From: Roseivirga sp.
Lineage (GTDB): Bacteria; Bacteroidota; Bacteroidia; Cytophagales; Cyclobacteriaceae
Reading direction: 5' to 3'
NCBI GenBank assembly: GCA_021404565.1
Contig: JAAWWF010000002.1
Span: 458,447 to 522,446 of the forward strand
DNA: 64,000 nucleotides
This document shows positions 26,204 through 35,554 of the stretch, piece after piece (the first letter of the stretch is position 1; every line of letters starts with the position of its first letter). Under the pieces are notes generated by a model. The model made no database searches. It was not told the DNA's origin and worked only from the letters and a program-made list of their open reading frames with translations. The position numbers were made by a program, and so were the translations under genes.

Positions 26204-28972
26204 ATGAACATAACATTTAGCAAGCAACTGCACGATTCGATTACCAACGCCAACAAAGGCTTGTTGCAAGAAGAGTATAAGCTCAATAATGCAAAAAGCG
26301 CTGCGAAGCTTTCGCTCTATTATACCCATGGGAATACGGAGAAAAATGCCATCAATTTCCAGAACATTAACAGTGACAAGGAAAAGGCTCTGTTGTTGGA
26401 TGAGAAGAGCCTGAGGGCTGTCAGTCTGGCCAATAACGCTTTACTGGCCGCCAAGCAGGCACTGGTAGATTCTTCATTGGCCACTAACAATATATCTACA
26501 GCGGCCAATGGCATGCAGGCGGCTACGAATGCCATTACCAAGCTTTCGAGCGATGTGGCGGGTATCCTGGCCATAGCCAATGCTTCCGATTTTGGCAGCA
26601 AGATTCAGCAGTCCATTCAGGAAGCCTATGAAAAGGCGAGGGTTGCGGCAAAAATGGCCGAAGAGGTAAGTCTCATCTCGCTGCAAACCACCATCGAGGC
26701 GGCCCAGTCTACTGCCAGTACCGTAGTGAAGGATGCGGAAATGACACTCTCTTCCATTACGGCATTGAATAAGGTAACCACAGCCCGATATACAGACACC
26801 TCCAATAAGGTAGTAACGGCTGTAAAACACCTGACAGAGGCCAGGAAGGTGGAGAAAATAGCTTCAGCTACCTATGACATTGCCTTTAAGCAGGATCAGG
26901 CGATCAGAAACACCCTGGGCCTTATTAACAGTGTTTCCAACAATAACCTGCAGCTGTTTGACCCTGTAAGGGACCTGTATAAGGGGGATTGGAAAAACAG
27001 GCCCAAGAGCAATTCGGAGGCAGGAGAGTCCTATTCCATCTATTTTGATGCTTTTAAAAATGAGAAGGCCATCAGGGCCTACCATGTGGTGATGGTGAAG
27101 TCAGATGCAGCCGGTACTTTTGATATTAACCTGGCCAAAGATCTAAGGCCCGGCACCTATAAAAAAGTAGAGCCCAAAGGCTATAGTGGTTATAGTCACA
27201 CATTCTATCTATTGGGCACTGACAAAGCACTCATTTCAACCGATCCCTATGAAGAAGAACCATGCCAGTCAGGGGGGGCAAATAGCGTGGAGCATAAAGA
27301 CATAAGGGGGATTGCCATTGACTATCGGGGCAAGCCCATAGAAAATGGTGTCAACTATGTGGCCTTCGTGTATGCTGTTTTTACTGAGGATTATCAAAAA
27401 AGAGTGAACAATACCGATGGATACCTGTCACTTCCTTCTGAGGAGCTCTTATTGCAAAAGAACTTGCCTGCAGTAGAGCGTGTGAAAGTCCATGAGCCAT
27501 ACTTCAACTCCAGAAACTTTGAGATCGTCTTTTCTGTGCCTACAGAAGACTATGATCCTGACCTGCTTGAATACAGAATCATGGTGCTGGACAAGGAAAA
27601 TGTGAAGGCTGATGAGATCAATAAACGCATTCTTAATGCTATTGGAACTACAGGACAATATACATATGACTATAGTGTAGAGCAGGATCAGCTGGAGAAA
27701 TTAGAGGCCAGCCTGCACCAGGAAAGAATTCACTTCAATACGCTGGAAAGCCGAATAAGGGAGAAAAGAGCTTTGCTTCAGAAGCTCAATACAGAAATGG
27801 ATGGTTATGGAGATTCACCTATTCCTCCCTCCATGAAAGCATCGCGTAAGGAGTTGAAAAAAGAGCTTAAGGGACTGAAGGCTGATATTCAAAAGAGCAA
27901 TGAACAACGCACGGCCATTGAAGTGCTCATCAATGGCGATAAAGCATTTGAACTGGGTGGTAAGAAGAAAGACCTGGAAGATGCCCGGATCAAGTTGGAT
28001 AAGGCGGTGATAAATCAGCGACAGGCTACCTCTGAAAAGACCTCCGATTTCTTGTTCGGCAATGACCTGATGAAAGTGGTTTTACCAGCCAATTACTATA
28101 TCGCCAAGCCCTTTAGCCGGGATGTTTCCAGAGCGAAGATTAAGGAACGTGAGGCACGTGAAAAATTCAAACTGGCCAGGCTGATAGCCAGAGATGGCAT
28201 AAAGCTGATGGCCCTAAATCAAACGAACATCGAAGAGGCCGAACAAAAGCTGGAAGAAGCACATCAGGACCTTATCCGTGCCAATGCGGTTTTTACTGAA
28301 GCCGAAACCCGTCTCAATACTTCTGAAATCAATGTGCTTCATTCCGATAGAAAGTATGATTTGTCTGATGAGGAAGAAGGAACCTATCATAAGGAATCGG
28401 AAGCCCACATCAAGCTAAGGAAGGCCGTGGACAATATTCGCAAGGCTCAGGCTGAGTTTGAAGCTGCCCGTGACCTGGTAAACGTTCGCGAAACCGAACT
28501 GAAAGCACTGCAGCAGGGAGAAGTAATCAAAGGGGAGAAGATGGAACGTATTCTCGCTGACTATGTATATGCCGGTTATGTCTATGAGCGGGCGCGAAGG
28601 ATTTATCATCTTGCCAAGCGGTATAATGAAACCAAAAAACGGCCCGATCAAATGCTGTTCTATACTGAATTGGGAGAGAGCGCTACCGACAATTACGGAG
28701 AGTTGCTACAGTTTAGCCAGGAGAATATCTGGCGCTATGGTGTAGAGCTGATTAAAAATCACAAAAAGCTGGATAGGGAAGAAGATGTTCAGGACCTGCT
28801 CGAAACCCTGAAGAAAGAATCGTTACAGAAGCTCTGTGGCAAGAAGAAGAAAGCCTATCAGGCAGTGGTGCTTACCGCTATAAAATCAGATCGATCTGAT
28901 ATGAAGAACAGGTACAGAGAGCAGCACTCCCGGTATTCTAAGTCCCATGTACTTTATGGCACGGCAGACTAA
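26204..28972 (+). CDS. large helical/coiled-coil protein at end of eCIS operon, unknown function
   Basis: A 922-residue protein in the eCIS operon, 58 bases after the ATPase. I recognise no family. Residues about 1-250 are Ala/Ser/Asn-rich helix (ATNNISTAANGMQAATNAI). About 265-460 look like two beta-sandwich units of fibronectin-like character (YSIYFDAFKN, GVNYVAFVYAVFTED). About 470-760 are charged coiled coil (LEKLEASLHQERIHFNTLES). The C-terminus is basic and helical. There is no signal peptide and no enzymatic motif. Its position, size and architecture suit a fibre, a baseplate decoration or a cargo protein; no recognisable Afp13 fibre exists elsewhere. The N-terminal helical part resembles the next gene product. 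ATG at 26204 is chosen over an in-frame GTG at 26165. Confidence 0.85.
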   Translation: MNITFSKQLHDSITNANKGLLQEEYKLNNAKSAAKLSLYYTHGNTEKNAINFQNINSDKEKALLLDEKSLRAVSLANNALLAAKQALVDSSLATNNISTAANGMQAATNAITKLSSDVAGILAIANASDFGSKIQQSIQEAYEKARVAAKMAEEVSLISLQTTIEAAQSTASTVVKDAEMTLSSITALNKVTTARYTDTSNKVVTAVKHLTEARKVEKIASATYDIAFKQDQAIRNTLGLINSVSNNNLQLFDPVRDLYKGDWKNRPKSNSEAGESYSIYFDAFKNEKAIRAYHVVMVKSDAAGTFDINLAKDLRPGTYKKVEPKGYSGYSHTFYLLGTDKALISTDPYEEEPCQSGGANSVEHKDIRGIAIDYRGKPIENGVNYVAFVYAVFTEDYQKRVNNTDGYLSLPSEELLLQKNLPAVERVKVHEPYFNSRNFEIVFSVPTEDYDPDLLEYRIMVLDKENVKADEINKRILNAIGTTGQYTYDYSVEQDQLEKLEASLHQERIHFNTLESRIREKRALLQKLNTEMDGYGDSPIPPSMKASRKELKKELKGLKADIQKSNEQRTAIEVLINGDKAFELGGKKKDLEDARIKLDKAVINQRQATSEKTSDFLFGNDLMKVVLPANYYIAKPFSRDVSRAKIKEREAREKFKLARLIARDGIKLMALNQTNIEEAEQKLEEAHQDLIRANAVFTEAETRLNTSEINVLHSDRKYDLSDEEEGTYHKESEAHIKLRKAVDNIRKAQAEFEAARDLVNVRETELKALQQGEVIKGEKMERILADYVYAGYVYERARRIYHLAKRYNETKKRPDQMLFYTELGESATDNYGELLQFSQENIWRYGVELIKNHKKLDREEDVQDLLETLKKESLQKLCGKKKKAYQAVVLTAIKSDRSDMKNRYREQHSRYSKSHVLYGTAD

Positions 28973-28995
28973 TATTAACCCTAAACTCAGAAACC

Positions 28996-29841
28996 ATGAA
29001 TCAGTTGACCAATATAGAATCTCAGAACGGAAACCAATTTAAGCGTCCTTTTGAGGATGTCACAGCAGAAAAATCAGCCAGAATAAAGCAGCTACAACGC
29101 GAATTAGAAGAGGCACGCAAGGAACTCGCGGATGCCGAGGCTACCTATCAGTCATTCATGTCTAAATCTACCCTGATGAACAGCATTCTCGCAGAAGCTG
29201 GTAATGCGGTAGTCATGATGACCTCAGAGGATAAACTCGCGCTAGATGCCGGTCAGAAAGCAAAATCACTAGGGGAAACATCTGTAAAGGCCATGCTTAC
29301 TGCCAAGAACACCTATGTAGACTGTCAAAACATGCTGGTTGCCGTACAGAAAGTAGTTGAGGCTACATTGGAGGCTGCCACAGACATTACGCTTACTGCA
29401 GAACTTATTATGAAACGAAAGGCCACCAACCCGTTGATTTCATCACAGCTGGTAAGCCAGGCTACACAGGCAGCTACTGACGCAAACAAGGCGGTGGGGC
29501 TCGCTATTAAGGCACTTACCGCTACCTTCACTGCATATTCTACGGCAAGCCAGGCAAGTTTTACTTCTGAGATTACAGGAGCTGAGATTCAATACCTTAA
29601 AGAACTTGTGATCATGAACCCGGCCAGAAACAAGAAGGCGAGAAAAGAGAAATCGATAGAGAGGTTGGTAAGAGAGCACTATATAGAATCGCGCCAGGCA
29701 GAGAAAGAGGCCCAGAAAGCGGCAGACGAATCGCAGCTGCAGCTGGTTAAATCTAAGAATGACCTTACCAAAGCGACTGCCACATTGGTTAATGTCAATT
29801 CGGCTCTTAAGGCTGCCGAAGCCACTGTGGCTGCGGGTTGA
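28996..29841 (+). CDS. helical protein related to the N-terminus of its upstream neighbour, unknown function
   Basis: A 281-residue, almost wholly helical protein and the last gene of the eCIS block, 23 bases after its larger neighbour. It opens with a charged coiled coil (RIKQLQRELEEARKELADAE), continues with an Ala/Thr/Ser-rich helical bundle (SQLVSQATQAATDANKAV) and ends with a second coiled coil. The middle part shares composition and phasing with residues about 90-220 of the 922-residue protein, including a similar ending (TAAxSTAS-like), suggesting a shared bundle that could let the two co-assemble. No known domain. Whether it is structural or cargo cannot be told from sequence. Confidence 0.82.
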   Translation: MNQLTNIESQNGNQFKRPFEDVTAEKSARIKQLQRELEEARKELADAEATYQSFMSKSTLMNSILAEAGNAVVMMTSEDKLALDAGQKAKSLGETSVKAMLTAKNTYVDCQNMLVAVQKVVEATLEAATDITLTAELIMKRKATNPLISSQLVSQATQAATDANKAVGLAIKALTATFTAYSTASQASFTSEITGAEIQYLKELVIMNPARNKKARKEKSIERLVREHYIESRQAEKEAQKAADESQLQLVKSKNDLTKATATLVNVNSALKAAEATVAAG

Positions 29842-30822
29842 TGGATTGTGGCATGGGCGGTGTCCATAGGCGTTTTTGAATAATTTGGGGGGCTGAGTAA
29901 AAATGGGTGAATTGGCCAATTTGGGACAAGAACTGATTTTTTTACACTGTAGTTTTAAGACCTATGCGATTCTATACGTCTAGGTGGGCGGGGACACCGA
30001 AAATAGAACGAAATACAAGTTGGTTGTCCCGATGGCTATCGGGATGGTACACGAAGGTCTTGTGAGTAAAAACCAAGCTTGGATTTGGTATTTTCGGTAG
30101 GGGTTCCTGCCTGCCAGAGTACCTCAGTACGGCCAGCACGGTTTGGTCCTTTTTGGCCGCAAAAAGCGACAAATTAGGTTCAAAAAACAGCCTTCAAGCT
30201 TAGCAACTAAAAATAACCAATTTAAAAAACATCTAAGTTTGTAACTGCACAGAAGTACAGATTGATGCGTATAATCCTATTACCTGAATTGATTGACCAC
30301 GCTAAGGGACACCCTCCCTTTGGGGAAGTGTTTCAATCTCTTACTTTCTTTTCAGAATATAGGTTAAGAGCAAGATGAAGAGCATGGTTTTTGAAGGTGT
30401 TGGTTGAAGGTGTGCCCGGTAATCTTATAAGGTTTCCCCTTGCTTCTGCATCGATAAAGCTGTGACTTTCATTGCCGTATCATTCTGATATTTTGAGAAC
30501 CTCTTTCGAAAAGATTTGAAGGGTTGGGTGTTAGCGAGAAGTTTTCTGGCGAGCTCAAGTTGGAGTGGGAGGTCCATCATGCATGAGCTGCTCATGGGGT
30601 GGCGATATGAGTCCATACGGTGTTTAGGTTTTAATAAGATAAAGCCGGTGAAAGCATTCAATAGCAGAGAGTTATACTATACTATCTGAACAGAAGTTAA
30701 GCATTAGATTTCAGAAATTTAAGCTGTGAATGTACAAAACAAGGGACTGGCTTTAAGTGTCGGTTTATTGTATTTGAGTGAGGCCTGGCTGTCCTGTTTG
30801 CAATACTTATTGCCCTTGAACC
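29842..30822. other. gene-free interval after the eCIS operon, possible degenerate or repeat DNA
   Basis: Almost 1 kb without a credible gene. It contains a perfect 7-bp hairpin (TCCCGAT-GGCT-ATCGGGA) at 30027-30044. On the minus strand, 29972-30172 translates to an open stretch containing FAAKKDQTVLAVLRY, a kind of sequence I associate with dispersed non-coding repeats in Bacteroidota genomes rather than with a real gene. Another minus-strand open stretch (30425-30661) resembles nothing known. No terminal inverted repeats or transposase remains were found. The nature of the interval is unresolved. Confidence 0.4.
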
Positions 30823-30853
30823 AAAAAAAGACGACCCTTGCAGGTCGCCTTTC
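30823..30853 (-). terminator. rho-independent terminator of the amidohydrolase operon
   Basis: Read on the minus strand, AAAGGCGACC-TGCAA-GGGTCGTC is followed directly by seven T residues. The stem is 7 bp with one G-T pair. It lies 23 bases past the stop of the last amidohydrolase gene, as expected for an intrinsic terminator. Confidence 0.75.
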
Positions 30854-30875
30854 CATATGTTGATTGGTAATATTT

Positions 30876-32210
30876 TTACTTCTTCTTGATATCGATGGCC
30901 GGTTTGGTCTTATCCGTACCGGGTGTTCTGTTAAGGAACTCATCATACAATCTGATCTGGCGACTGGTCATTGGTACCTTATAGCCATCAATAAACAGGT
31001 CAGTGATCTTGGTAGAAGTTTCAAACGGATCACCCGTAGCCACAAAGATGTTGGCTTTCTTACCTACCTCAATAGAACCGATCTGATCAGAAACTCCTAA
31101 GATTTCTGCTGCATTGATCGTAATCGCTTTGAGCGCTTCTTCTCTGCCCATACCATAAGCGGCAGCAAATCCTGCATGGTAGGGGAGATTCCTTACGTTC
31201 TCAGAGTCCATTGTACGCAGTGCTACTTTTACACCTGCTTCAGCCATGGCGCCAGGGTTGGCGTATGCTACATCATAGCCGTCAGACTGGCGCGTTGGAA
31301 TCGCCTGCACAGGGCCTGCAATTACCGAAAGACCAGACTCAGCGATTTTATCAGCTACTCTCCAGCCTTCAGATACACCTGTCAGTACTACTTTCTCATA
31401 GCCTCTGTCCTCAACCCACTCGATGGCACTAAGAATATCTTTAGCCGCGTTGGCTTCTATAAACAGTGTCAGCTCACCTTTTACCACAGGTACTAAGGCT
31501 TGAATTTCAGGGTAAGAACGAACCTCATCAGAGTTTTCGATCTTGGCATAAAGCTCAGCTTTGTCCCAGGCATCATTTACAGTCTTAAGCGCTTTTTCTT
31601 GTCTCTTCTTTCTTTCTTCTGCAGAAAGCCTTCTGAATCTGCGACCACCCGCAGTAGAAGGGAAATTCATGACGACTCCCTTAGACCCGGCAAACATTTG
31701 ATCAGGCGTATACCCAAACAGGTTGATGGTTGCTGCAGTACCCGGCAATACGCCTCCACGAGGCATAGTCCATACAGTGGTAACACCACTTACACGGGTA
31801 ACGGGAATTGCTACAGAATTAGGGTTCACAGCCGTCAATGCCTGCATTTGAGGTGTCAATTGGCCGAATTCACGGAAATCATTGGCTTCTGAAATACTAC
31901 CTATCTCTGCCAGACCCAGGGTGGTACCACTATCGATCATACCCGGGTAAATCTCTTTGCCCTTGTAGTCGAAAACCTCAGCATCAGCCGGGATGCTCAC
32001 GTCAGCACCTACGGCTTCGATAATGCCATTATTGATAATGATAGTACCATTCTCAATCACCCCATTGGTGACCGTATATATTTTGGCATTGGTAAGCGCA
32101 AACTTACCACCGCGCGCCTTCATTACCTGATCATCCTCTTGTCCGAAAGACAGGAGAGGTACCAGTGTTAAAATAAGCAGAGCGGATAAACACGTTTTTA
32201 AAACTCTCAT
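30876..32210 (-). CDS. secreted amidohydrolase-family protein lacking metal ligands
   Basis: A 444-residue member of the amidohydrolase superfamily (imidazolonepropionase-like composite domain) with a signal peptide ending LSFGQ. The N-terminal beta-sandwich (LTNAKIYTVTNGVIENG, GTIIINNGIIEAVG) and the C-terminal motif (ALKAITINAAEILGV then GSIEVGKKANIFV) are typical. At the place where active enzymes have DxHxH, the sequence is GMIDSGTTLG, with no His, and the later histidines and the catalytic Asp are also not apparent. It is therefore probably a catalytically dead partner. It is the last of three tandem genes, 5 bases after the middle one. Confidence 0.85.
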   Translation of the reverse strand: MRVLKTCLSALLILTLVPLLSFGQEDDQVMKARGGKFALTNAKIYTVTNGVIENGTIIINNGIIEAVGADVSIPADAEVFDYKGKEIYPGMIDSGTTLGLAEIGSISEANDFREFGQLTPQMQALTAVNPNSVAIPVTRVSGVTTVWTMPRGGVLPGTAATINLFGYTPDQMFAGSKGVVMNFPSTAGGRRFRRLSAEERKKRQEKALKTVNDAWDKAELYAKIENSDEVRSYPEIQALVPVVKGELTLFIEANAAKDILSAIEWVEDRGYEKVVLTGVSEGWRVADKIAESGLSVIAGPVQAIPTRQSDGYDVAYANPGAMAEAGVKVALRTMDSENVRNLPYHAGFAAAYGMGREEALKAITINAAEILGVSDQIGSIEVGKKANIFVATGDPFETSTKITDLFIDGYKVPMTSRQIRLYDEFLNRTPGTDKTKPAIDIKKK

Positions 32211-32215
32211 GTCCT

Positions 32216-33583
32216 TTATTTTTTGTTTTGAAACAATGATTCGAAGCTCACAAGATTAGCATCTTCCATGCAGCGATCCATGTCGGCCTTGTGGAATAAC
32301 ATCACTTCCTCGATTGATGACTCAGGGTTGATATAGATACGCTGATCTTTCTTGTCAGTGGCCTTATCAAAGTACTTCACACCATCTACGAAAGTCATTA
32401 ATGGAATAGCGTAAGTAGAAAGGGGGTGCTTATCGAAAATAGCAATGTCACCATCTTTACCTGTTTCGAGAGACCCTACTCTGCTATCAATACCGAGTTG
32501 CTTGGCAGGATTCAGTGTGATGAGGGCCAGGGCTTCATTGTCAGTCAGGTCTCCATATTTCTGCGTTTTGGCAGCCTCATGGAATAAGTGTCTGATCAGC
32601 TCACCTGAATCTGAGTTGATAGAAGTAACTACCCCATTATTTGTCAGAATAGCTGCATTGTAGGCTGTAGAGTAGTATACCTCCAGTTTGTAGGCCCACC
32701 AGTCTGCAAATACCGAGGCACTTGCTCCAAAGGTTGCCAACTCTGGTGCTACTTTATAAGCCTCATTGGCGTGCTGGAAAGTCAGTTTAGGGATATTGAA
32801 ATCGCTAAATACTTTCATGAGCATGTAAATTTCATCTGCGCGGTAGGAGTGGCAGTGTACCAAAACATCGCCATTCATAATGTCTACCAGTGTTTGCATT
32901 CTGAGGTCATACTCAGGAGCTACTTTTCTGGCTGACTTGTTGGCATTATAGGCATCCCATCTCTTTTTGTAAGCAACAGCTTCCGTAAATGAGTTTCTGA
33001 GCATATTCTCAACACCCATACGGCTTTGAGGCTGAATTCCTCTGGAACGGCCACCACGCGTTGGATTTTCACCCAATGCAAACTTGATCGTTCTTGGAGC
33101 TCCTTCAAACCTCAGGTCATCCGGGTTGGTAGAGCCATAGCGAAGCTTCATGGTTTCGTTCTGTCCGCCAATTACATTGGCCGAGCCGTGCATAAGGTGA
33201 ATAGAAGTAACTCCACCGGCCAAAGCACGATAGATTGATACGTCCAGTGGGTTCACTACGTCTTCCATGCTCACCTCAGAAGTCACCTGGCTGGTGCCTT
33301 CATTAATGGCACTTCCTGCGATGTGAGAGTGTGCATCGATAATACCCGGCATTACAAATTTACCGGTTGCGTCTACCTCGGTAACACCTCTTGGCGTTCT
33401 GAGGTTTTTTCCAATTCTCTGGATTTTACCATCTCTCACCAATACATCGGTGTTTTCCTGTGTACCATTGGTGATGGTAATGACTGTGCCGTTTTTGATC
33501 AGCACATCGCCCTTCTGTACCTGGCCATAGCTTATGGCACAAAAGGCGAACAAAAGGGTCATTAAAATATATCTGGTTTTCAT
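32216..33583 (-). CDS. secreted amidohydrolase (metal-dependent, catalytically complete)
   Basis: A 455-residue periplasmic or exported amidohydrolase with signal peptide ending ISYGQ. It keeps the metal-binding motif IDAHSHIAG (about residues 80-87), His pairs in VLVHCHSYRADE and LTFQHANEA, and the late Asp in TSINSDSGE. It also has the family C-terminal LITLNPAKQLGIDSRVGSLETGKDGDIAIF. The family hydrolyses amide or cyclic amide bonds in substrates such as dipeptides and imidazolones; the substrate here is unknown. It is flanked in the same operon by two relatives without metal ligands (gaps 5 and 21 bases), hinting at a mixed complex. Confidence 0.9.
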   Translation of the reverse strand: MKTRYILMTLLFAFCAISYGQVQKGDVLIKNGTVITITNGTQENTDVLVRDGKIQRIGKNLRTPRGVTEVDATGKFVMPGIIDAHSHIAGSAINEGTSQVTSEVSMEDVVNPLDVSIYRALAGGVTSIHLMHGSANVIGGQNETMKLRYGSTNPDDLRFEGAPRTIKFALGENPTRGGRSRGIQPQSRMGVENMLRNSFTEAVAYKKRWDAYNANKSARKVAPEYDLRMQTLVDIMNGDVLVHCHSYRADEIYMLMKVFSDFNIPKLTFQHANEAYKVAPELATFGASASVFADWWAYKLEVYYSTAYNAAILTNNGVVTSINSDSGELIRHLFHEAAKTQKYGDLTDNEALALITLNPAKQLGIDSRVGSLETGKDGDIAIFDKHPLSTYAIPLMTFVDGVKYFDKATDKKDQRIYINPESSIEEVMLFHKADMDRCMEDANLVSFESLFQNKK

Positions 33584-33604
33584 ATTGATTTTTTTAAAGC
33601 CTGA

Positions 33605-35308
33605 TTACTCGTCTTTTGTAGCGGTTAGTTCAAATGAAACATTGAAAGCAGCCACAGAAGCTTCAGCCGTATAGTTTTTTCCTTCTACGCTGCCCTCTAC
33701 AACAATATCCACAGACTGTCCGCCTGCATCTATTGAAAAGCTGAAGGACAACTCTCCATCACGATAACTAATGTCATTCATGTCATTATCAGGAGAACCA
33801 TCATCGCTGGTGAGTACACCTGTATAGGCGCCTTCTTCTCTTTTGATGATCATTTTGCCTGACTGTTCACCACCGGGAGTGGTAAAGCTGAAAGACCAGG
33901 AGCCAACAATAGCATCACCACCGGCACTGGAAGTAGATGCTTCAGGCTCAGCCGAGGCATCTTTCTCTTTCTTCGCTTTCTTTTCTTTTACTTCATATTC
34001 GTACTTGTCTCCATCCACAAACATCATTTTCACCTGTGAATCTTTGGTAAAGTAAGGAGCTGTAGAAACAATGAGGTTGGCCATTTTACCTGCCTCAACC
34101 GTACCGGCTACTTTATCAATGCCCAGCATAGAAGCAGGGTTGGTAGTAAGGGCAGCCAGGGCAGTGTTTTCGCTTAAACCATTCTCAATCATGGTCATGA
34201 TATGGCCTTTCACTTTGTTGGCACGGGTACCTTTGGTAGAAAACCCGAAAGCGATCCCTGCTTTTTCAAGCTCTGCTGCCTGAGAAACATGCTGCTTGTA
34301 GAATTCGGTTCTTCTGGCTTCCAATGATTTGATTTCATCCGACTTGTCTTCGTCTTTGCTGTCTTTAGGCTCATCTGGCAGATCAAGCCCCAGGAAGATA
34401 GGAGTTCCGGTACTCTTCAGTTCGTCAATGACCATCCACGACTGCTCTACTCCGGCTAACACCAGGTTAAAGCCCAGGTCGTTCTGTAGTCTCATGGCAC
34501 GTCTCACGTCCAGCATACTGCTTACGTCAAACATTACCGCTTTTTCTTTGGTGATTACCGGGAAGAAAGCCTGACTTACTCTGTCAGAGCTTGGTCTTGG
34601 CAGCCCTGTAGGGTTGCTGGCATACATATCACTGTGTGACTTATGGTTGACAGCATTTCTATACAGGTTTCTCCATTTGGCCATAATACCCAAAATGTTG
34701 TTAGGGTAGGCTCCGGGTGCACCGGAAAACTGTGAATAGAGCACCACATCTTTCGCCATGATCATCTCATCCATATGATCTACATCTGCGAGCAGGATCA
34801 GTGACCCTGAACCCGGGAGCATTCGTCCGTATGGTACAGTGTGTGAGATCGCAAAACCGGATTTCCTCATGCTTTCAATGCCTGAGCTGCTGATGTCGAG
34901 CTGGGAGGTAACGCTATTTTCAGGAGTAATGCCCGCGAAGTCGTTAGGAGGATCGGGGGTGAAAAGGTTATTCGGGCGTGGCATCGCCTTCGGTCTTTTT
35001 GCTCCTGTGTTAGACAGACCATCTATGAATCCGGCATATATATACATGCCTTTGGCATCTATCACCTGGGCATCTGCCGGGATATTGACATTGCTGCCGA
35101 CAGCCTGTATCAGACCATCTTTGATCACTATCGTGCCTTCTTTCATTTCCTGACCAGGTGCCTGTACCACGGTAGCATTGGTAATGGCATAGGTTCGGGT
35201 TACTGCTGATTCACCGGTAGGGTCACTTTGAGCCTGTAGACCCAGCGTGGTTACCGATAGCAGTAGAAGAAAAACAGAGCGAAATGTTTTCTTAAGGAGT
35301 AGTTTCAT
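33605..35308 (-). CDS. secreted amidohydrolase-family protein lacking metal ligands, with C-terminal beta domain
   Basis: A 567-residue first gene of the three-gene operon, with a signal peptide ending LGLQAQ. The amidohydrolase outline is clear (ITNATVVQAPGQEMKEGTIV; NPASMLGIDKVAGTVEAGKMANLIV), but the DxHxH position reads YAGFIDGLSNTGA without His, and later ligands are missing. After a Lys/Glu and Ser/Ala-rich linker (about 435-460) there is an extra domain of about 105 residues (GSWSFSFTTPGGEQSGKM to the end) that looks like an up-and-down beta barrel of the lipocalin-like kind found in Bacteroidota secreted proteins. The role of the extra domain is unknown. Confidence 0.84.
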   Translation of the reverse strand: MKLLLKKTFRSVFLLLLSVTTLGLQAQSDPTGESAVTRTYAITNATVVQAPGQEMKEGTIVIKDGLIQAVGSNVNIPADAQVIDAKGMYIYAGFIDGLSNTGAKRPKAMPRPNNLFTPDPPNDFAGITPENSVTSQLDISSSGIESMRKSGFAISHTVPYGRMLPGSGSLILLADVDHMDEMIMAKDVVLYSQFSGAPGAYPNNILGIMAKWRNLYRNAVNHKSHSDMYASNPTGLPRPSSDRVSQAFFPVITKEKAVMFDVSSMLDVRRAMRLQNDLGFNLVLAGVEQSWMVIDELKSTGTPIFLGLDLPDEPKDSKDEDKSDEIKSLEARRTEFYKQHVSQAAELEKAGIAFGFSTKGTRANKVKGHIMTMIENGLSENTALAALTTNPASMLGIDKVAGTVEAGKMANLIVSTAPYFTKDSQVKMMFVDGDKYEYEVKEKKAKKEKDASAEPEASTSSAGGDAIVGSWSFSFTTPGGEQSGKMIIKREEGAYTGVLTSDDGSPDNDMNDISYRDGELSFSFSIDAGGQSVDIVVEGSVEGKNYTAEASVAAFNVSFELTATKDE

Positions 35309-35554
35309 TCTAATTGCTTTGGTTTGCGACTTATTTATAATTGGTAATATAGTTCAAAGAACTACCCTTTTCAAAGCGAAATATAGGAGTGGTAAGAATC
35401 ATTTTCAGAGAGGAAGACCAGAGACTTGCTTAAAGAAAATTTACAGTTATGAATCGAGAGTCTACACTTACAAAACAAAGTGGTGGCTACAAAGAATTTG
35501 CTTCAAAATACTGATTGGCGATGTATTAATTTTTGATATTAATGACAACCGCCC

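Noticed and set aside
7557..29841. Tailed prophage or R-type tailocin
   Set aside because: No capsid, portal, terminase, integrase, holin or lysin genes. Presence of DUF4255, DUF5908, a CIS tape measure and an AAA+ ATPase is specific to eCIS.
7557..29841. Type VI secretion system
   Set aside because: No membrane complex (TssJ/L/M), TssK, TssA or ClpV genes. The VgrG-like and PAAR proteins belong to the eCIS spike.
30425..30661. Minus-strand open frame in the gap after the eCIS
   Set aside because: No start context, no homology recognised and unusual composition; kept only as part of the unexplained interval.
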